From assembly GCA_029876055.1 (NCBI GenBank), contig CM056875.1, positions 2,418,001 through 2,482,000 on the forward strand: a stretch of 64,000 bases of DNA, written 5' to 3'. Both the position numbers and the translations under genes were made by a program. The DNA comes from Madurella fahalii (lineage: Eukaryota; Ascomycota; Sordariomycetes; Sordariales). Position 1 is the first letter of the stretch. Each line of letters begins with the position of its first letter. Below the pieces are notes generated by a model that was not told the origin of the DNA, ran no database searches, and worked only from the letters and a program-made list of their open reading frames with translations. Positions 12,801 to 23,600 of this stretch are shown here, in pieces.

Positions 12801-15800
12801 GAGCAATTCTCGCTCGCGAAGAATCTGAGCTGCGCCGAGAGCCCAAAACTGAGAATGGTCGATATCCGATCCCCGGCGGCTGCGGCGTAGTCGACGACTC
12901 CCTCGAGCTGAATTACCGACGTGTTGATGGGGTCTTGCACGTGTCCGATAAAATTGGCATAGATCATGTAGCCCCTCGCCACGGAGAAAGGATCCCGATA
13001 CTTGTCTAGGAGCTCAAGGCACATGGTTGCCAGCTCGGCGGCAAACTGGGCCATGTTGAAGCGGGATAGCGCAATGATAGACATGTATAGAAACGCCATA
13101 CCCGACTGAGGGTACGGCCCTCGGCTGAAGTGCATCTCCATCATCAAAAGGGACAGTTGGTAGAAGGCGGCGCAATCACTCCACCACCCAGCACTCGCCG
13201 TTTCCGCCAGCACTGCACCGACAGACGCCAACATCGGGTCCGTTGAGCACGGCGGGTTCAGCACGTCCTCGCGTTCCATGGCCCGGATCTTCACGCACAA
13301 ACGCTCAAATTGCTCATCGCACTTGTCCATCGTCGGGTGCTCGTCCAGGCCCACGCCCAGGGCTCGCAGACATTGTCTGAGCGACTCCAGCGCCTGCTCC
13401 GAATCGCCGCTCTGGGCAAAGATCCTTGACTGCAGCACCCACGCGGGTGCCTTGTCGAGCGCCGTCCTCGCCCGGTCGAAGATTGTCTGGAGGAGGACGC
13501 TTGCGGCACTCTGATGCCCCATGTACAAGTAACACTCGGCTGTCTGCAAGTAGAGCTGGAGAGTCTCGTCGTATGAGACATCCTCGGCGTTGTCATCCCA
13601 GGGATTCGGCTGCAGCAGGGCCACGGCATTGCTATAATACTTTGCCGCAGTAGGCCGCGCGCCGCTTTCGGTAGCCTCGTGGGCGCGCTCAAAGAGCAGC
13701 TTGCGGAAGGGCTGCCGATGTGTCACTCGCTTCTTGATAATGTCGACAGACTCGCAAATATGAGAAGCGGCGCTGTCCTTTAGTACTGAATCATGCGTGT
13801 AATTCTTGAGAAGGACCTGCGCAATCACAAAGTGCATTTTCCGGGCGTTACATTCCTTGAGCGCCGACGCGGCTTGGATGTACCTATCGTGGGCGAAGCG
13901 GAAGTGGTCATCACGATCGCAAGGGATGATGATGAAGGCCTGGATAGCGGCTTCGAGCCCGGCGATGACATCCTCTTGTGCGGATGCCGATACCGACGGC
14001 TGGCGCGGCTTCTCTGGACCATCATCGGCGGAATGTTCTCCATCCATCAACTTGCAGATCAGATCGAAAGAAAACGTCTGCCCCAGCAGAGCGGCCCAGG
14101 CAAGGATAGATCTGGAGGCCGGCGGCAGTTCGCTCAGACGGCGAGTGATGAAAGCCGTGTCAAGCACGTCGTAGTTTTGCTCCCCCTTGAACTGGTCAAA
14201 TAGCCTATCCAAATCGTACCTCCAGTGGCCGGCGATGTAGTCGTACCATATACATTTCTTGCGGTGGCCTGCGCTAAGCATTTCCCGCATGTAGAAAGGA
14301 TTTCCGGCTGTCTTGGACTGGATAACCAGAGCCAGAGGGTGGACCTCCTCCTTAGGCAACGAGAGCGTTGCGGAAACATACTGGACTATGTCATCCTCGC
14401 CAAGCGGCGCGAGAGCAAGCTTGGTGATCGTAGGCCCGCCGGACCTAGAGAGCTCCTCCGACTTGGGCGGGCTTATTATCTTCTGCACTGCCTCGGGAGA
14501 CATGTCCTCTGGGCGGTATGTTATGACAATGACCATCTTTAGTCTGGAGCCGACAATTTGGGTGATGAGCTCCAGAGACTCGTCGTCGGCGTATTGCAGG
14601 TCATCGAGGCAAAAGCAGATAAACTTGTGATGGGTAAACATTCTCAGCACGTCGAGAAACGTATTCATCAGCCGGTTGGTCTTTGTGGAGGCGCCAGCCC
14701 TTAGAAAATCCCGCGAGTTTTGCACAGATGCGCCGGAGGACTGCCGCGACGCAGAGGTACCAGCCATCTCTGGCGAGGACCCTTGTCGCTTCAGGTTCGG
14801 CCTAGAAGCCTGGTGATTGGAGGAGGAGCGTGCGAGTTGTGATTCGACGGGTGGGAGGAGAAACTCTGGGAGGCCTAGAACTTTATGCAACATGGGCCAC
14901 ACTGGGCGGACGTATTGCTTCAGCGCTTGGTGGAAGGGCGTCTCCGTGTTTCTCTCCCCCCACACCTGACGGAAGAGAGAGGAAAGGAGCTTCAGGAGCG
15001 GGCCAAACGGTGTCCTCCTAGCACGGTCGAACTTGGCCGTTGCACAGTAACCCCGCCTACGCGCATCTGCGAGGACAGACTGGACAAGACAGCTCTTGCC
15101 GAGCCCGCCAGCTCCTTCGATCACGACGATCTCGCAATGACCTTGTCTCCTGAACTTGGCCGAACCGAGCTGTCGGGACAAACTTTTCGATGTAGAATCT
15201 GACGCCGCGGGGCCGGTGTGTCTTGAGGGCTCAGAATTGGCGCCATCGGCGTTGAGATTGCCTTCATTATGATTCCTGTCCCATTGGCGCTGAGGCCGAA
15301 GCCCTCCAGACACGGTCGACTGGCTTGAGGAGACGGTCGACATGGATCCCGTCGAGTCGGCTGCTGCTTGGGCAGGGGGCTGCAGAGCGCTTTTCGGCTT
15401 GCTGTCCACGTGTGTGACGGAGCCGCTTTGCCGGTTCGTCCCGCCAGTCGAGCTTCCGCAATCACTCGAGCCATCGCCGCCGTCATAGACCTCGGTCGAC
15501 AGACTCGACGCGTCGGAATTCCTGCCTGTGCTGCCGTTGGGGATTACAGAGTGGCTCTTTGCAACCCTCTCAATGACCTTGACGAGTTGGGCTCGTTCGT
15601 GGTCCCGGCCGATCATGGCCGTCGGTAGCCTGAACGAGGAGGAGACGTCCCTGGAAGCAATGGGCCAGTCTTTCAATGCTGCCGAATCGCCGTTGCTCAG
15701 CATCTTCTGGACCGAAACCAGGTCGTAGCGGAGTCCACCTGCCGAGTAGTACCTGTCGCTGACATTTTTTGACGTACACTTTTGTATGATTCGCCCTATG

Positions 15801-16921
15801 ACATCGGGTACGTCCATGCGGAAAGCTGTGACGCTGGGTATCCTCCGTCCTAAAACGCCCTGAACGACATCGAGCGGGGTCTCTCCGGGGAAGACAGGCT
15901 GCTGCGTCAAGAGACACCAGAACAGGACACCGAGAGAGTAAATGTCGGTCCTCGTGTCGGGCTCTGCGGGCATGCGCCCCGTTTGCTCGGGGCTGATGTA
16001 TTGTAGCTTGTGTTTGGCACCGAGCTCCTTGGACAGTGCCGACCAGCCGGTGCTTGTCAGGCCGTGCTCAAATGATCTCAACCCTGAACCGAAGGATACT
16101 AACTTGACCTGGTTCGTCTCGAGGTTGTAGTGGAACGAGTCGCCCCGGATCTCACCGTGCACTATGCCCTGCCCGTGGTGGACTATTTCTAAGCACTGCG
16201 CCGCGCCAATGGCAAAGTCTAGGAAGTTTTGCAGGCTGATGGGAGGGTCCAGGGCCTGGCTGTCGCTGCGGCAGACCTCCCAGCGGTCGTTGTGCTTTTC
16301 GGCAAAGTAGTGTGCGGGCCCCAAATCCAGGACCCTGAACAGGTAATTAGGGCCAGGATCCTCGTATATGGAGACGATGATGGTCCCACGATCGCCCGGG
16401 AGGGGTGGGAGCCGGATGAGATCGAGAGGCTTGACTATGCGCTCGCCGTGGGGGTCGACGCTCGAGACCAAGCTCTTGGAGATGTGAAAGGCCCTTTCCT
16501 CACGGAGGACGTGGTACGAAACCCTTGCGACGACGCGCTCCTCTACTACGGGGGCATCGATGACTGTCGAGGGAAAGGCGGGCGGCGAGGCGGCGGAGCG
16601 GTCGGTGCCGTGCTCGCTCTCCGAGGAGGAAGAGGGCGGCGGGCGGTGGTCTGCGGGGGGCGCTCGGCTAGTCGGCACGAGGTTGGGCAGGACGGGCGGG
16701 CTCCCCGTATGATACGGTGCGGGCGACGCAGCCACATGTGCGCTGGGAGTCGAGTAGGGCGAGACAAACCTCGACCCGAAGATCTGCCAGTTATCGTAGG
16801 TCGAGCGGAACGGGGCCCGCGACTCGTCCCAGGTGTACCCAGCTATCTGGTGCAGTCTTTCGAAGATGCGGGCGGGGGACTCGAGCAGCTGGTCGTCGAG
16901 CGGCCGAGCGGCGGAGTCCAT
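9806..16921 (-). CDS. Hybrid histidine kinase with N-terminal pseudokinase, STAND ATPase, GAF, HisKA, HATPase and receiver (group X type)
   Basis: A single-exon frame of 2371 residues from the ATG at 16921; an in-frame GTG two codons upstream was not chosen. Order from the N terminus: a Ser/Thr-kinase-like fold (about 140-400) with HGE at 255-257 where HRD is expected and VSFG in place of DFG, so probably catalytically dead; an AAA/STAND ATPase (about 435-900) with Walker A GAGGLGKS at 603-610; a helical repeat region; a GAF domain (about 1710-1880); HisKA with the phospho-acceptor His1946 in an SHELRTPL box; HATPase_c with N and G boxes (about 2050-2135); and a C-terminal receiver with phospho-Asp2289 in LMDVQMP. 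This architecture is that of the fungal Chk1/Mak2/Mak3 sensor kinases, which feed the Ypd1 phosphorelay and stress MAPK signalling, usually in the cytoplasm. The ligand cannot be read from sequence. Two short upstream ORFs lie in the leader. Confidence 0.95.
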   Translation of the reverse strand: MDSAARPLDDQLLESPARIFERLHQIAGYTWDESRAPFRSTYDNWQIFGSRFVSPYSTPSAHVAASPAPYHTGSPPVLPNLVPTSRAPPADHRPPPSSSSESEHGTDRSAASPPAFPSTVIDAPVVEERVVARVSYHVLREERAFHISKSLVSSVDPHGERIVKPLDLIRLPPLPGDRGTIIVSIYEDPGPNYLFRVLDLGPAHYFAEKHNDRWEVCRSDSQALDPPISLQNFLDFAIGAAQCLEIVHHGQGIVHGEIRGDSFHYNLETNQVKLVSFGSGLRSFEHGLTSTGWSALSKELGAKHKLQYISPEQTGRMPAEPDTRTDIYSLGVLFWCLLTQQPVFPGETPLDVVQGVLGRRIPSVTAFRMDVPDVIGRIIQKCTSKNVSDRYYSAGGLRYDLVSVQKMLSNGDSAALKDWPIASRDVSSSFRLPTAMIGRDHERAQLVKVIERVAKSHSVIPNGSTGRNSDASSLSTEVYDGGDGSSDCGSSTGGTNRQSGSVTHVDSKPKSALQPPAQAAADSTGSMSTVSSSQSTVSGGLRPQRQWDRNHNEGNLNADGANSEPSRHTGPAASDSTSKSLSRQLGSAKFRRQGHCEIVVIEGAGGLGKSCLVQSVLADARRRGYCATAKFDRARRTPFGPLLKLLSSLFRQVWGERNTETPFHQALKQYVRPVWPMLHKVLGLPEFLLPPVESQLARSSSNHQASRPNLKRQGSSPEMAGTSASRQSSGASVQNSRDFLRAGASTKTNRLMNTFLDVLRMFTHHKFICFCLDDLQYADDESLELITQIVGSRLKMVIVITYRPEDMSPEAVQKIISPPKSEELSRSGGPTITKLALAPLGEDDIVQYVSATLSLPKEEVHPLALVIQSKTAGNPFYMREMLSAGHRKKCIWYDYIAGHWRYDLDRLFDQFKGEQNYDVLDTAFITRRLSELPPASRSILAWAALLGQTFSFDLICKLMDGEHSADDGPEKPRQPSVSASAQEDVIAGLEAAIQAFIIIPCDRDDHFRFAHDRYIQAASALKECNARKMHFVIAQVLLKNYTHDSVLKDSAASHICESVDIIKKRVTHRQPFRKLLFERAHEATESGARPTAAKYYSNAVALLQPNPWDDNAEDVSYDETLQLYLQTAECYLYMGHQSAASVLLQTIFDRARTALDKAPAWVLQSRIFAQSGDSEQALESLRQCLRALGVGLDEHPTMDKCDEQFERLCVKIRAMEREDVLNPPCSTDPMLASVGAVLAETASAGWWSDCAAFYQLSLLMMEMHFSRGPYPQSGMAFLYMSIIALSRFNMAQFAAELATMCLELLDKYRDPFSVARGYMIYANFIGHVQDPINTSVIQLEGVVDYAAAAGDRISTILSFGLSAQLRFFASENCSDLQAFCQYGCEEIPNWHLDTRGGTILIAVRQVCRALQGKTRTSNPLEVMSDEHHDSVTYKGWLATNTNNGGRSLLLYETMEIVPLFLYGHYERAVEVGKACQERAHLLWSARNTRLAMLFYGLALAGMVLRQQQDPLSPGEEALKCQVDETVRQVEELNKKIKDWQQVDNVNYLTWSKLLDAQVSEMLGNHGTAIRQYEEALDHASEHNFTFEEALGNYLMANIFIRTVARRSARSALRDAVGLYRQFGATGIADRIESEHSILLHGAIRNPRNADVGVQTDFAGDTTSVQYRAVDTDGGDESQQAQAAVAALKGERMTAWRGSMQPEAGAGLPALDMIDLHAILVSSQVISSVLRVDELLKTMCDVILQTCSGSATLAAIVVQDEGTSDWCVAASGDPEKGAEAHIPGLPLSGTDIVAENVILYCTRFREVVFLQDLVNDERFGNVSENWLRKNPSSKAVIAIPICHGSKPLLGVLYLEGVSGSFTDRIVSVLQLLVNQIGISYSNALAMKAVEKVSAENISMVELQKRALAKAIEAETKAKNAEAEAIRNVKLAEDATKAKSIFLANVSHELRTPLNGVIGNSELLRDSNLNKEQLEMADSIRVSADLLLTVINDILDFSRMEADKMKLYIIAFNPEEMVREVVRAVSYSNREKTSKNNVRIIQDINLPPMLIYGDPIRLHQVLGNLIGNSLKFTEDGSITIGARIDSETEDNATLTFWVKDTGIGISPQQLENLFQPFSQADPSTARKYGGSGLGLSICKSLIETMMKGTIRLESQVNVGTTAWFTVTFEKARPEVVAGQEQTAPVTALPEPKTPPHNPTRENSVKGLSSASSSPSTASSSSFQVSDLSQIPKDQLRICIAEDNAINAKIAMQYMQRLGYPNVDTYDNGLKAVEGLREKARLGVPYHIILMDVQMPVLDGYEATKLLRNDELESVRKVLVIAMTASAIQGDREKCLAAGMNDYLAKPVRSEVLKKKLDAYVLGGAHGGGQVVGG

Positions 16922-16958
16922 GCTCACGAGGAGGACCTGTTTGGGGGGATCCGGAGAC

Positions 16959-17003
16959 TCAAGGATCGAAGACTCGCGGAGTAGTCGTCGTCGAGATAGT
17001 CAT
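16959..17003 (-). other. Upstream ORF 2 of the histidine kinase leader
   Basis: An ATG followed by 13 codons and TGA, ending 37 nt before the kinase ATG at 16921 and in a different frame. Its start overlaps the stop of upstream ORF 1 as ATGA. Whether it is transcribed depends on the unmapped transcription start. Confidence 0.35.
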
Positions 17004-17014
17004 GTTCTGATCAT
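17000..17014 (-). other. Upstream ORF 1 of the histidine kinase leader
   Basis: A four-codon ORF (MIRT, then TGA) whose stop overlaps the ATG of the next upstream ORF. It could affect translation of the kinase only if it lies in the transcript. Confidence 0.3.
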
Positions 17015-18824
17015 AGACCGGACCGCGGGTGGACAAACGGGGTTCGGCAAGCGGGGGTAGAGCACCAAGAGCGGGTCCAGCAGAGCCGGGGACTCCAAAA
17101 TTTTGCGCGGGCGGTGGTTTGGATGGGACGTCCTTTCTGGAGGAACCAACTGCCTGCGGAATTTGCTTTTCTCTTTTTATTTATTTATTATGTACTTGCT
17201 CTCTTGCGTGAGGGACGCTGGCGGCGCAAGCGGTGCAGCGGGTGGATGGTTGCGGTGGGACGGTGGGCGTCCGTGTCGTGCGGGCAGGTGCTATTATTGC
17301 GCCTAGCGGGATGCGGTGACGGTACGTTTTTGTTGCAGTGGTGAATGACAAGCCCTAGGCAGGGTACTGTGCCTAACCTAGTTGGCGACTACCAAAGAAT
17401 CACCAAATCGGTGTGTGGGAAAGCTGGACAAGCCAAACTAGGCGATAGTGCGGTGCGAAGTGTGGTGCGTGGGAATGCGGTCCCGTTTGGATGTGATGGG
17501 GCTTGTGGTGGCGGCAGGTGAGATGGTCAGGAGGCGGGAGCTTGCCGAAACGGCCGAGCGGGAATGGAAGGGCTCAGGGCGGAGGCGGCAATGGGTTGAA
17601 AGCACTGTAACTCGACGTCTCTCGTGGGCTAGTGGTGGGGTGCGGGGACCCAAGATCCCAGAAGACGCAGCTGGAGCAGAAGCGGCGGCGGCGGCGGCGG
17701 CGGCGAGCGGGAGCAGTACCGGCGCGCCAGGGGCCGGGTCGTGCAGCCAGACGAGGGATAAACTTTTTTATTTATGAAGGGCTTGACCAAGAAGCACACG
17801 ATAGAGGCAACACTCCTAGCGGCAGGTCCCTTGAGGGGCGGTGGTGAAGGTCCAAGAACCGCCCAACCGGTCACCTTGGCGCCAATACCCGCACCCACCC
17901 GCTGTTTCCCCGAGTATGACCTGGAGCTGGAACCGCAATTAGGGACGAAAGTGGGTTAAACGGGTGGTCGGATTTCCAAGTTTTCCCATTTCCCACAATT
18001 ACCTGGCGCGATATTTTTTCGCCCGGTTTGCCGTCATCCCGGCAGCCCCTCCTCAGCGATTCCCACATCACATAAGAATCCGGGCAAGCTGTTCCTGATG
18101 CATGTATGTGTAGTGGCAGCCTCGCGCATTCTCCCCCACTTACCTTGTCGCGTCGACTCGGGCTCACGCTTCGAACCCTCCGACAGAAGAGGCTTGCCCG
18201 GGACACAGCGAGCGACCTTTTTTGCCGAGACATGGGGTACGTGACGCCCCCAACCGGCCGTTGACGACGGTTGCAGCGCCATTGACGTCACAGCAACCAA
18301 CCGGCCAATCCGGCCCCTGCTCCCCCGGGCCGGGGTGGCCTTTGCGTGTTCTCTGAGCAGTAACTTACTGCAGCCCGCCACGTATCTCACGTGAACACGC
18401 AGCAAGGCGTCGTCGGTTGCTGGGTGCTTACACTGTCGTGAATGTTGATCATCTGCTGTAAACACACACACACACAAAAAAAAAAGACGTGTCAGAGAAT
18501 ATTTCCCCCTCTCAAGATTGCATTAGATTTCTATCGCCCGACATCAGCTTCTAAACTGAAATGCTGGCAGGGAAAATCTTCCACCCATCTATACTCTCTA
18601 TCCCGCAGGCAGCAAGCCAGCAGCCTAGTCTTTATAGAGCGCAACGCACTAAGTCCCGTCGAACCCCCTTTTGTGGTTTCTCGAACGCTTGCGAAAACGA
18701 TGCAGGCCTGGTGAAATAGAAAAGAAAGGAGTACCCGCGGCCAGTTCCCGCCTGCTATGCACGCGAAATTTCCCATATTTTATTTTTCCGTTATGGAGTT
18801 ACTCGGGCTTGCAACCTCGGCTCT
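17015..18824. other. Intergenic: histidine kinase promoter side and mutase 3' flank
   Basis: No supported gene. The kinase is transcribed leftward from about 17 kb, so this interval holds its promoter. It contains GGC-rich triplets around 17680-17705, a perfect TGACGTCA site at 18283-18290 and a CACGTG core near 18389. A short CA/A run lies at 18462-18486. Nothing else stands out. Confidence 0.6.
18283..18290. promoter_or_regulatory. Perfect CRE/ATF palindrome TGACGTCA
   Basis: The eight-base palindrome bound by Atf1/CREB-type bZIP factors occurs about 1.36 kb upstream of the histidine kinase ATG. A single chance match is possible. Confidence 0.3.
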
Positions 18825-20660
18825 CTAAGCCTTAGGAGCGCCCCTGGTAGGGATGCCATTACCGGCCCCCACCGCATAGAACGGCTGCGCGAGCCGGCGC
18901 TCCGTGTTTTGGCGCGTGTTGACAAAGTCGGGGTAGTTGAGCGTCAGTTCGACAGCGCCGCTGACAATGTTGTCAACCGCCTCCACGCCAAGCATGAAGG
19001 AGTGGTCCTGATTGCCGACCTCGTATCTCCAGCTGCCGAAGCGACCGCGCGACCAGATGTCCATGGCCTGGAGCTTGGGAAGCAGCTCCTTGAGGACACC
19101 CTCTCTCTCGAGCGACGGCGTCGGGTAGCCGTGATCGAACTTGCGGTGGTATGTCGACACGATCTCGTCCTCGGGCTTGATCATCTCCGTGTTGATGAGG
19201 CCCTGAATGCAATCCTTCAGCAGGTTCGCCTCATCCACCGGCTTCATGCTCGACTGCGACACTTCGAGCATGATGGACCAGTAAGGTCCCTCCTTGGCCT
19301 CACTGCTCTTGGCCTTGCTGCCGTCCGCCAGATACAGCGTCGGGAGCTTGACGCCAGCCTGCGGCTGGTTGTACGGCGAATAGTTAGAGAAGATGGTGGC
19401 GCGGTAGAAGGGGCAGTTGTCCTCGGGGAAATAGAGCTGGCCGAAATGTTAGCTGCAATCAGTGTCCGAGATGATTTGCTCTTGCTTACCCAGCACTTGT
19501 CGCCAATGCGCTCGGGGCGCGCGCCGCGGATACCGACTCCAATGACGTGGGTCGAGGAGTAGAAGAGGCCCTTCGACAGTTTGACCAGCTCCTGGTTGCC
19601 CATCTTCTCAACAAGGTGGTCCACAGCCATGGTGTTGATGAGCTTGCCATATTGGACCGTGGTGCCATCCTTCAGGGTGACGAGCTTCTTCGCGGCATCG
19701 ACCTTGGTGACCTCACCCTTCTTGCCGTACCGCTTCTTCTCCTTCGGGAGCGTGTCCGATACGGCGATCCAGATACCCCCAGTTCCGTCCCTCGCCGGGA
19801 ACCTGAAGGTGGCGTTGGGCCCCCAGCTACCGGCAACCTTGTTGAGGATGACGTTTCTGGTGACCAGCTTGACGTCGGGGGCCGCGACGCGCTCGCCAAG
19901 CCACTGGCATTGCATCTGAAGCTGTGAGCATGGGGTCCACTAAGCTGAGTAGAAGCCTCCTCACCTTGGTAGTAGGCACCGCCCAGACCTTGTAGTTGTA
20001 AGGCCGCATGAAGGCGTCGGCAACGCCCTCGCCACATGTCCGCAGAATCCACTCGTCAAAGTCCTTGGGCTTGGTAGTCGCAGTGCGGGAGGCCATGGCA
20101 GCATCGATGAGCCCGTCGATACATTTCACCTGGTCCTCCTTGGGCAACATCGAGATGTTGTTCTGGAACGGGTAGGGAACCCATTGCCCCTTGTACCGTA
20201 CGTACGAAATGCGCTGGTGAGTGTACCAATCGTCCTCTTTGGGCAGAGCCTCGTCGAGGCAGTCGTCGAAGTATTTATAGTGAGAGAAAATGACGTGGCC
20301 GCCGACGTCGTAGAGCTGCGAGGGCATCCGTTAGCAACGTCCGGTTCGAAGGCTCTGGGGCCGCGACGCGGACTTACGAAGCCCTCGGGAGTGACATCGG
20401 TGGAGGCGAGGCCACCGGCCTTCTCGTTGGCATCTAGAATCAACCAAGACGGCCCGTTCTAACGTCCAAGTCAGTGGATACCCAACGGATGTAGTGATAG
20501 GGAGCGGGGTCCGCACAAGGTGGTTGAGGCGTTTGGCCGCGCCCAAACCGGTCGGGCCGGCGCCGATAACGAGAATGTCAACAGTTCTAGGACGGAAATT
20601 AGCGACCTCAGTCCCGGGTGCGGTTTGTGGGCATAGGCGGGAAACTCACATGTCCGCCAT
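18825..20660 (-). CDS. ugmA: UDP-galactopyranose mutase
   Basis: This flavoenzyme converts UDP-galactopyranose to UDP-galactofuranose, the donor for galactofuranose in fungal cell-wall glycans. I place six exons at 20660-20650, 20586-20517, 20458-20378, 20315-19965, 19915-19490 and 19436-18825. They total 1551 nt, giving 516 residues, close to the 510 of the Aspergillus fumigatus enzyme. The first coding exon is only 11 nt (M-A-D plus two bases); splicing it to exon 2 restores the FAD-binding GAGPTG at 12-17. His61 in GGHVIFSHY, Arg180 in LGER and Arg325 in PFYR match the Aspergillus active-site His63, Arg182 and Arg327 with a constant offset of two. All introns are GT-AG. The enzyme is cytosolic. 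The gene lies head-to-head, 3.5 kb away, with a sugar-nucleotide transporter gene. Confidence 0.95.
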
Positions 20661-23600
20661 GGCGACTGAAGTGGCAGGGCTTAGAGGGCTACACGGCACC
20701 GAAATCTTTAAAATCGCGGTGAAAGGAGCAGCTGGTTCTGGCTGCAGAGATCCAAGAAACAAACAAACCAGCGACAGCACTGTCGAGGGATGCGATGGTG
20801 AGCTTCTTAAGAAAATATACGACGAGAAGACGCTTACCTCCCGCGACGACGGGTGATTATGAAGGCGGTGACCACAACTTCGGGCTTGGATTGTTGTTAG
20901 GGCCAGACCGCTATCGGGCTCCAAAAAAAAAGGGGGGGGGGAACGGGGATGAGGGGCCCCTCGATGGAGGGGTTAAGATTATTTCGACCCGTGTATGGTG
21001 GGCAGGTGGGTCCTGTAATTCAACACATCTCACGTCAATCTGGACGCTCGGATCAATCACCGCTCGAACATCCCTGCTCCCGTCACCAAGAACCTCGACC
21101 ATCCCGCATTGCGCTGGATTGCCTCACCTCGCTTGTCGGGGGCACAGAAGGTATCAGTCTTGATTGTCTGCATGCAGGGTACCCAACACACCAAATCCCG
21201 GGTCTGACTGCCATGCGGCCAGGGCCCGAAGCATTGATTAATTAAGGTATCACCGAAGAGAGACGCTTCGTCACGGTCCCGGACGGCGGCCAAAACTACT
21301 ACACCTCAAAGCAAAACAAAGCACGATGTCACGGTGCTCTCCAAATATGATGGCAGGGATTAGAAGAACAAGCCCTTCCTAGGAACTATATAGTAGAACG
21401 ATGTTCGGATTGTATGGCGATTGCGGCGTCGGACACCTGGAGAGAGACAGGGATGCGTTAAATGGACCCATGTTTCGAAGCCGCGCATCCAACCCCACAG
21501 TGCTTGACTGTGCTTGTTTCAACTCTTGCGATCGCCAGGGCAGCACGCTGGGCTTTTCGACGATCTCCAGATAAACAATGCCAGCAAAGCCGGTGATTCG
21601 AGCGATCAGCCCTGCGACCTGCCAGTTTCCGCAGATAAAAGGACGCTCGCTAAGAGGAGAAAGCAGATCGTCTGCGAACCGTCATACCGAAACACTTAGA
21701 CGCTGGGAACTGGTAAATTTCAAGACCAACTGCTGTACTCATACAGTACATCGACACGATATTTTACCCTTACTCATGTACTGTAACAGAACAAGCACGC
21801 AACAGCTCCACTCATCCAGGCCAGTTCCACAACCTCGCCAAGCACGGGTCACGATAGGGCGACGAGTGACGTAGCACGAGGCACATAAAAGTACCGATGC
21901 GGGCGAGGCAGATGGTGATGCATGGGGCTAGTTGCCCTCGCACTCGACGCCGGGCCTCGAGAAGTGAGGGCGCAGTGTCTCTCGTCTGTCATGCTCTCCC
22001 GGCCATCCGACAACTGTTTGAGGATCGTCGGTGACTCGGTGTTAGTCCTGTTCCACAGTGGTCCTGTACGACTCAGGCACCCGGCCAGCCACAGACCGGC
22101 CTTGCCTTCCAGGAAGGCCCATTGCTTCGCCAGGTGGCGACTAGCAAAGTCGTTGGTGCTTTTCGGCGGCAAAGCAGAATGTTGCAGAGACGTTGACTGG
22201 AGTGAGTGGGTGGCTGACGGGCTCGGACACCCTCGACGTCAGACCTTCACAGATTATAGTGGGCAAGAGCAGTCATTCAGAACTCGGGCAAGTAAACAAG
22301 CAGCGGGAGGAACCAGTCTTGTACCACTGTGCACGGTGCCATAGTCCCGGCATAAGCATACCAAGTGGATGGTCGCTCGATCTGGCCTGCACTGCTCGAC
22401 ATACACTGCCTGAGCGGTTGCCCGGGAGGGCGGTCCAGCAACCCTACGAACACATGCTGGTGCATATGTGGGCTGACTGCAGCCATCAAACATTATGCCG
22501 GAGTGATCTGTTTCTAACCGAGTTCAAACAATAGGGAAGCGGCGGTTGTCATAGGCCTCAGCCGCTGGAAATGTACACCAACGACATAGCTTGGTCGAGT
22601 AGGCAACTAGTTTGTGAGCGCACGGCTTTTCTGCCGGGCCACTATTTGCTCTCGCTCCTGCTCGTTCCGCAGTACATCAGGGGCAACTTAAAGTAGGTTA
22701 GGTGGGAAGACAAACGCCCCTGCGCAGTACCTTGGGTTCGGTCATTTTGCTGATCAACAGCTTCCCCTATTTATGTACACAGCAAATCAAATGTTTCCTA
22801 GTAACCGGGCTCCAGAATGCACAATAACATCCAGAGAAAAAGCATCACATTGGACGAGGGAAGATTTGGCACTTGCATGGAGACCTCAGAGCTCAAACCA
22901 ACAAACGAGCGATCTGCTAACATCTTCTGCACTGATGTTCCATATACCAAAACATGTGGCTGACGGGCGGCTGCTGATTTGACGGTTCGCAATTTGCGTT
23001 CCACTCTCGTTTCCGCATGAATTCCATGTTAGTGGGCAGAGCCCGTTCTTTTTTGGCACCTTTCCGTCTCACCCCCACCGTTATCCAACTGCAGCCAGTG
23101 CGGCCAAACGCCGCTTGCTGATCCTTCAACAAACTCAAAAGCATTGACGTTATCCGGCTCCGTAACACTGGTGATGCCGGTCCAGGTAAGCCTTTGACCG
23201 CCTCTGATCACTTACCGGTCGCGGGGACAATCAAGGGTTGCCGAGGGGAAGATTTTTTATGAGGGGGTGCCTTGCCCGTTTAGGCTAAGTAGTATGTGGT
23301 ACTGTATGTGTAATTCTACAACTGCACGTATTTGAAATATGAGCTACTTATGTAGGTAATTTTTCCCCGCCTGCGCTGACGCGTGGCCGGGTAGGCCAGC
23401 TCACGCTAGAGGCGGCATGTCAATGTACTGAGGACGCTGAATGCGCTGAGCGTCGGCTCCATTAGCTCAAACCATTCTGGGCGAAGTTGACGAAGGCCCA
23501 TGCACTTCAGCCACGGACGTTCTAACTACGTTGGTTGTCGATGGTGCTGAACAATAAAGTCTAGGGATTGAGGATTCTTGATCTATTTTTTTTTTTTTTT

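Noticed and set aside
16921..16927. GTG as a start for the first histidine kinase two codons upstream (and similarly before hppD at 30367)
   Set aside because: Nuclear fungal genes rarely start at GTG, and an ATG follows immediately in frame.
16229..16984. A 251-codon plus-strand frame inside the first histidine kinase
   Set aside because: Lies fully antisense to the kinase N terminus and has shadow composition.
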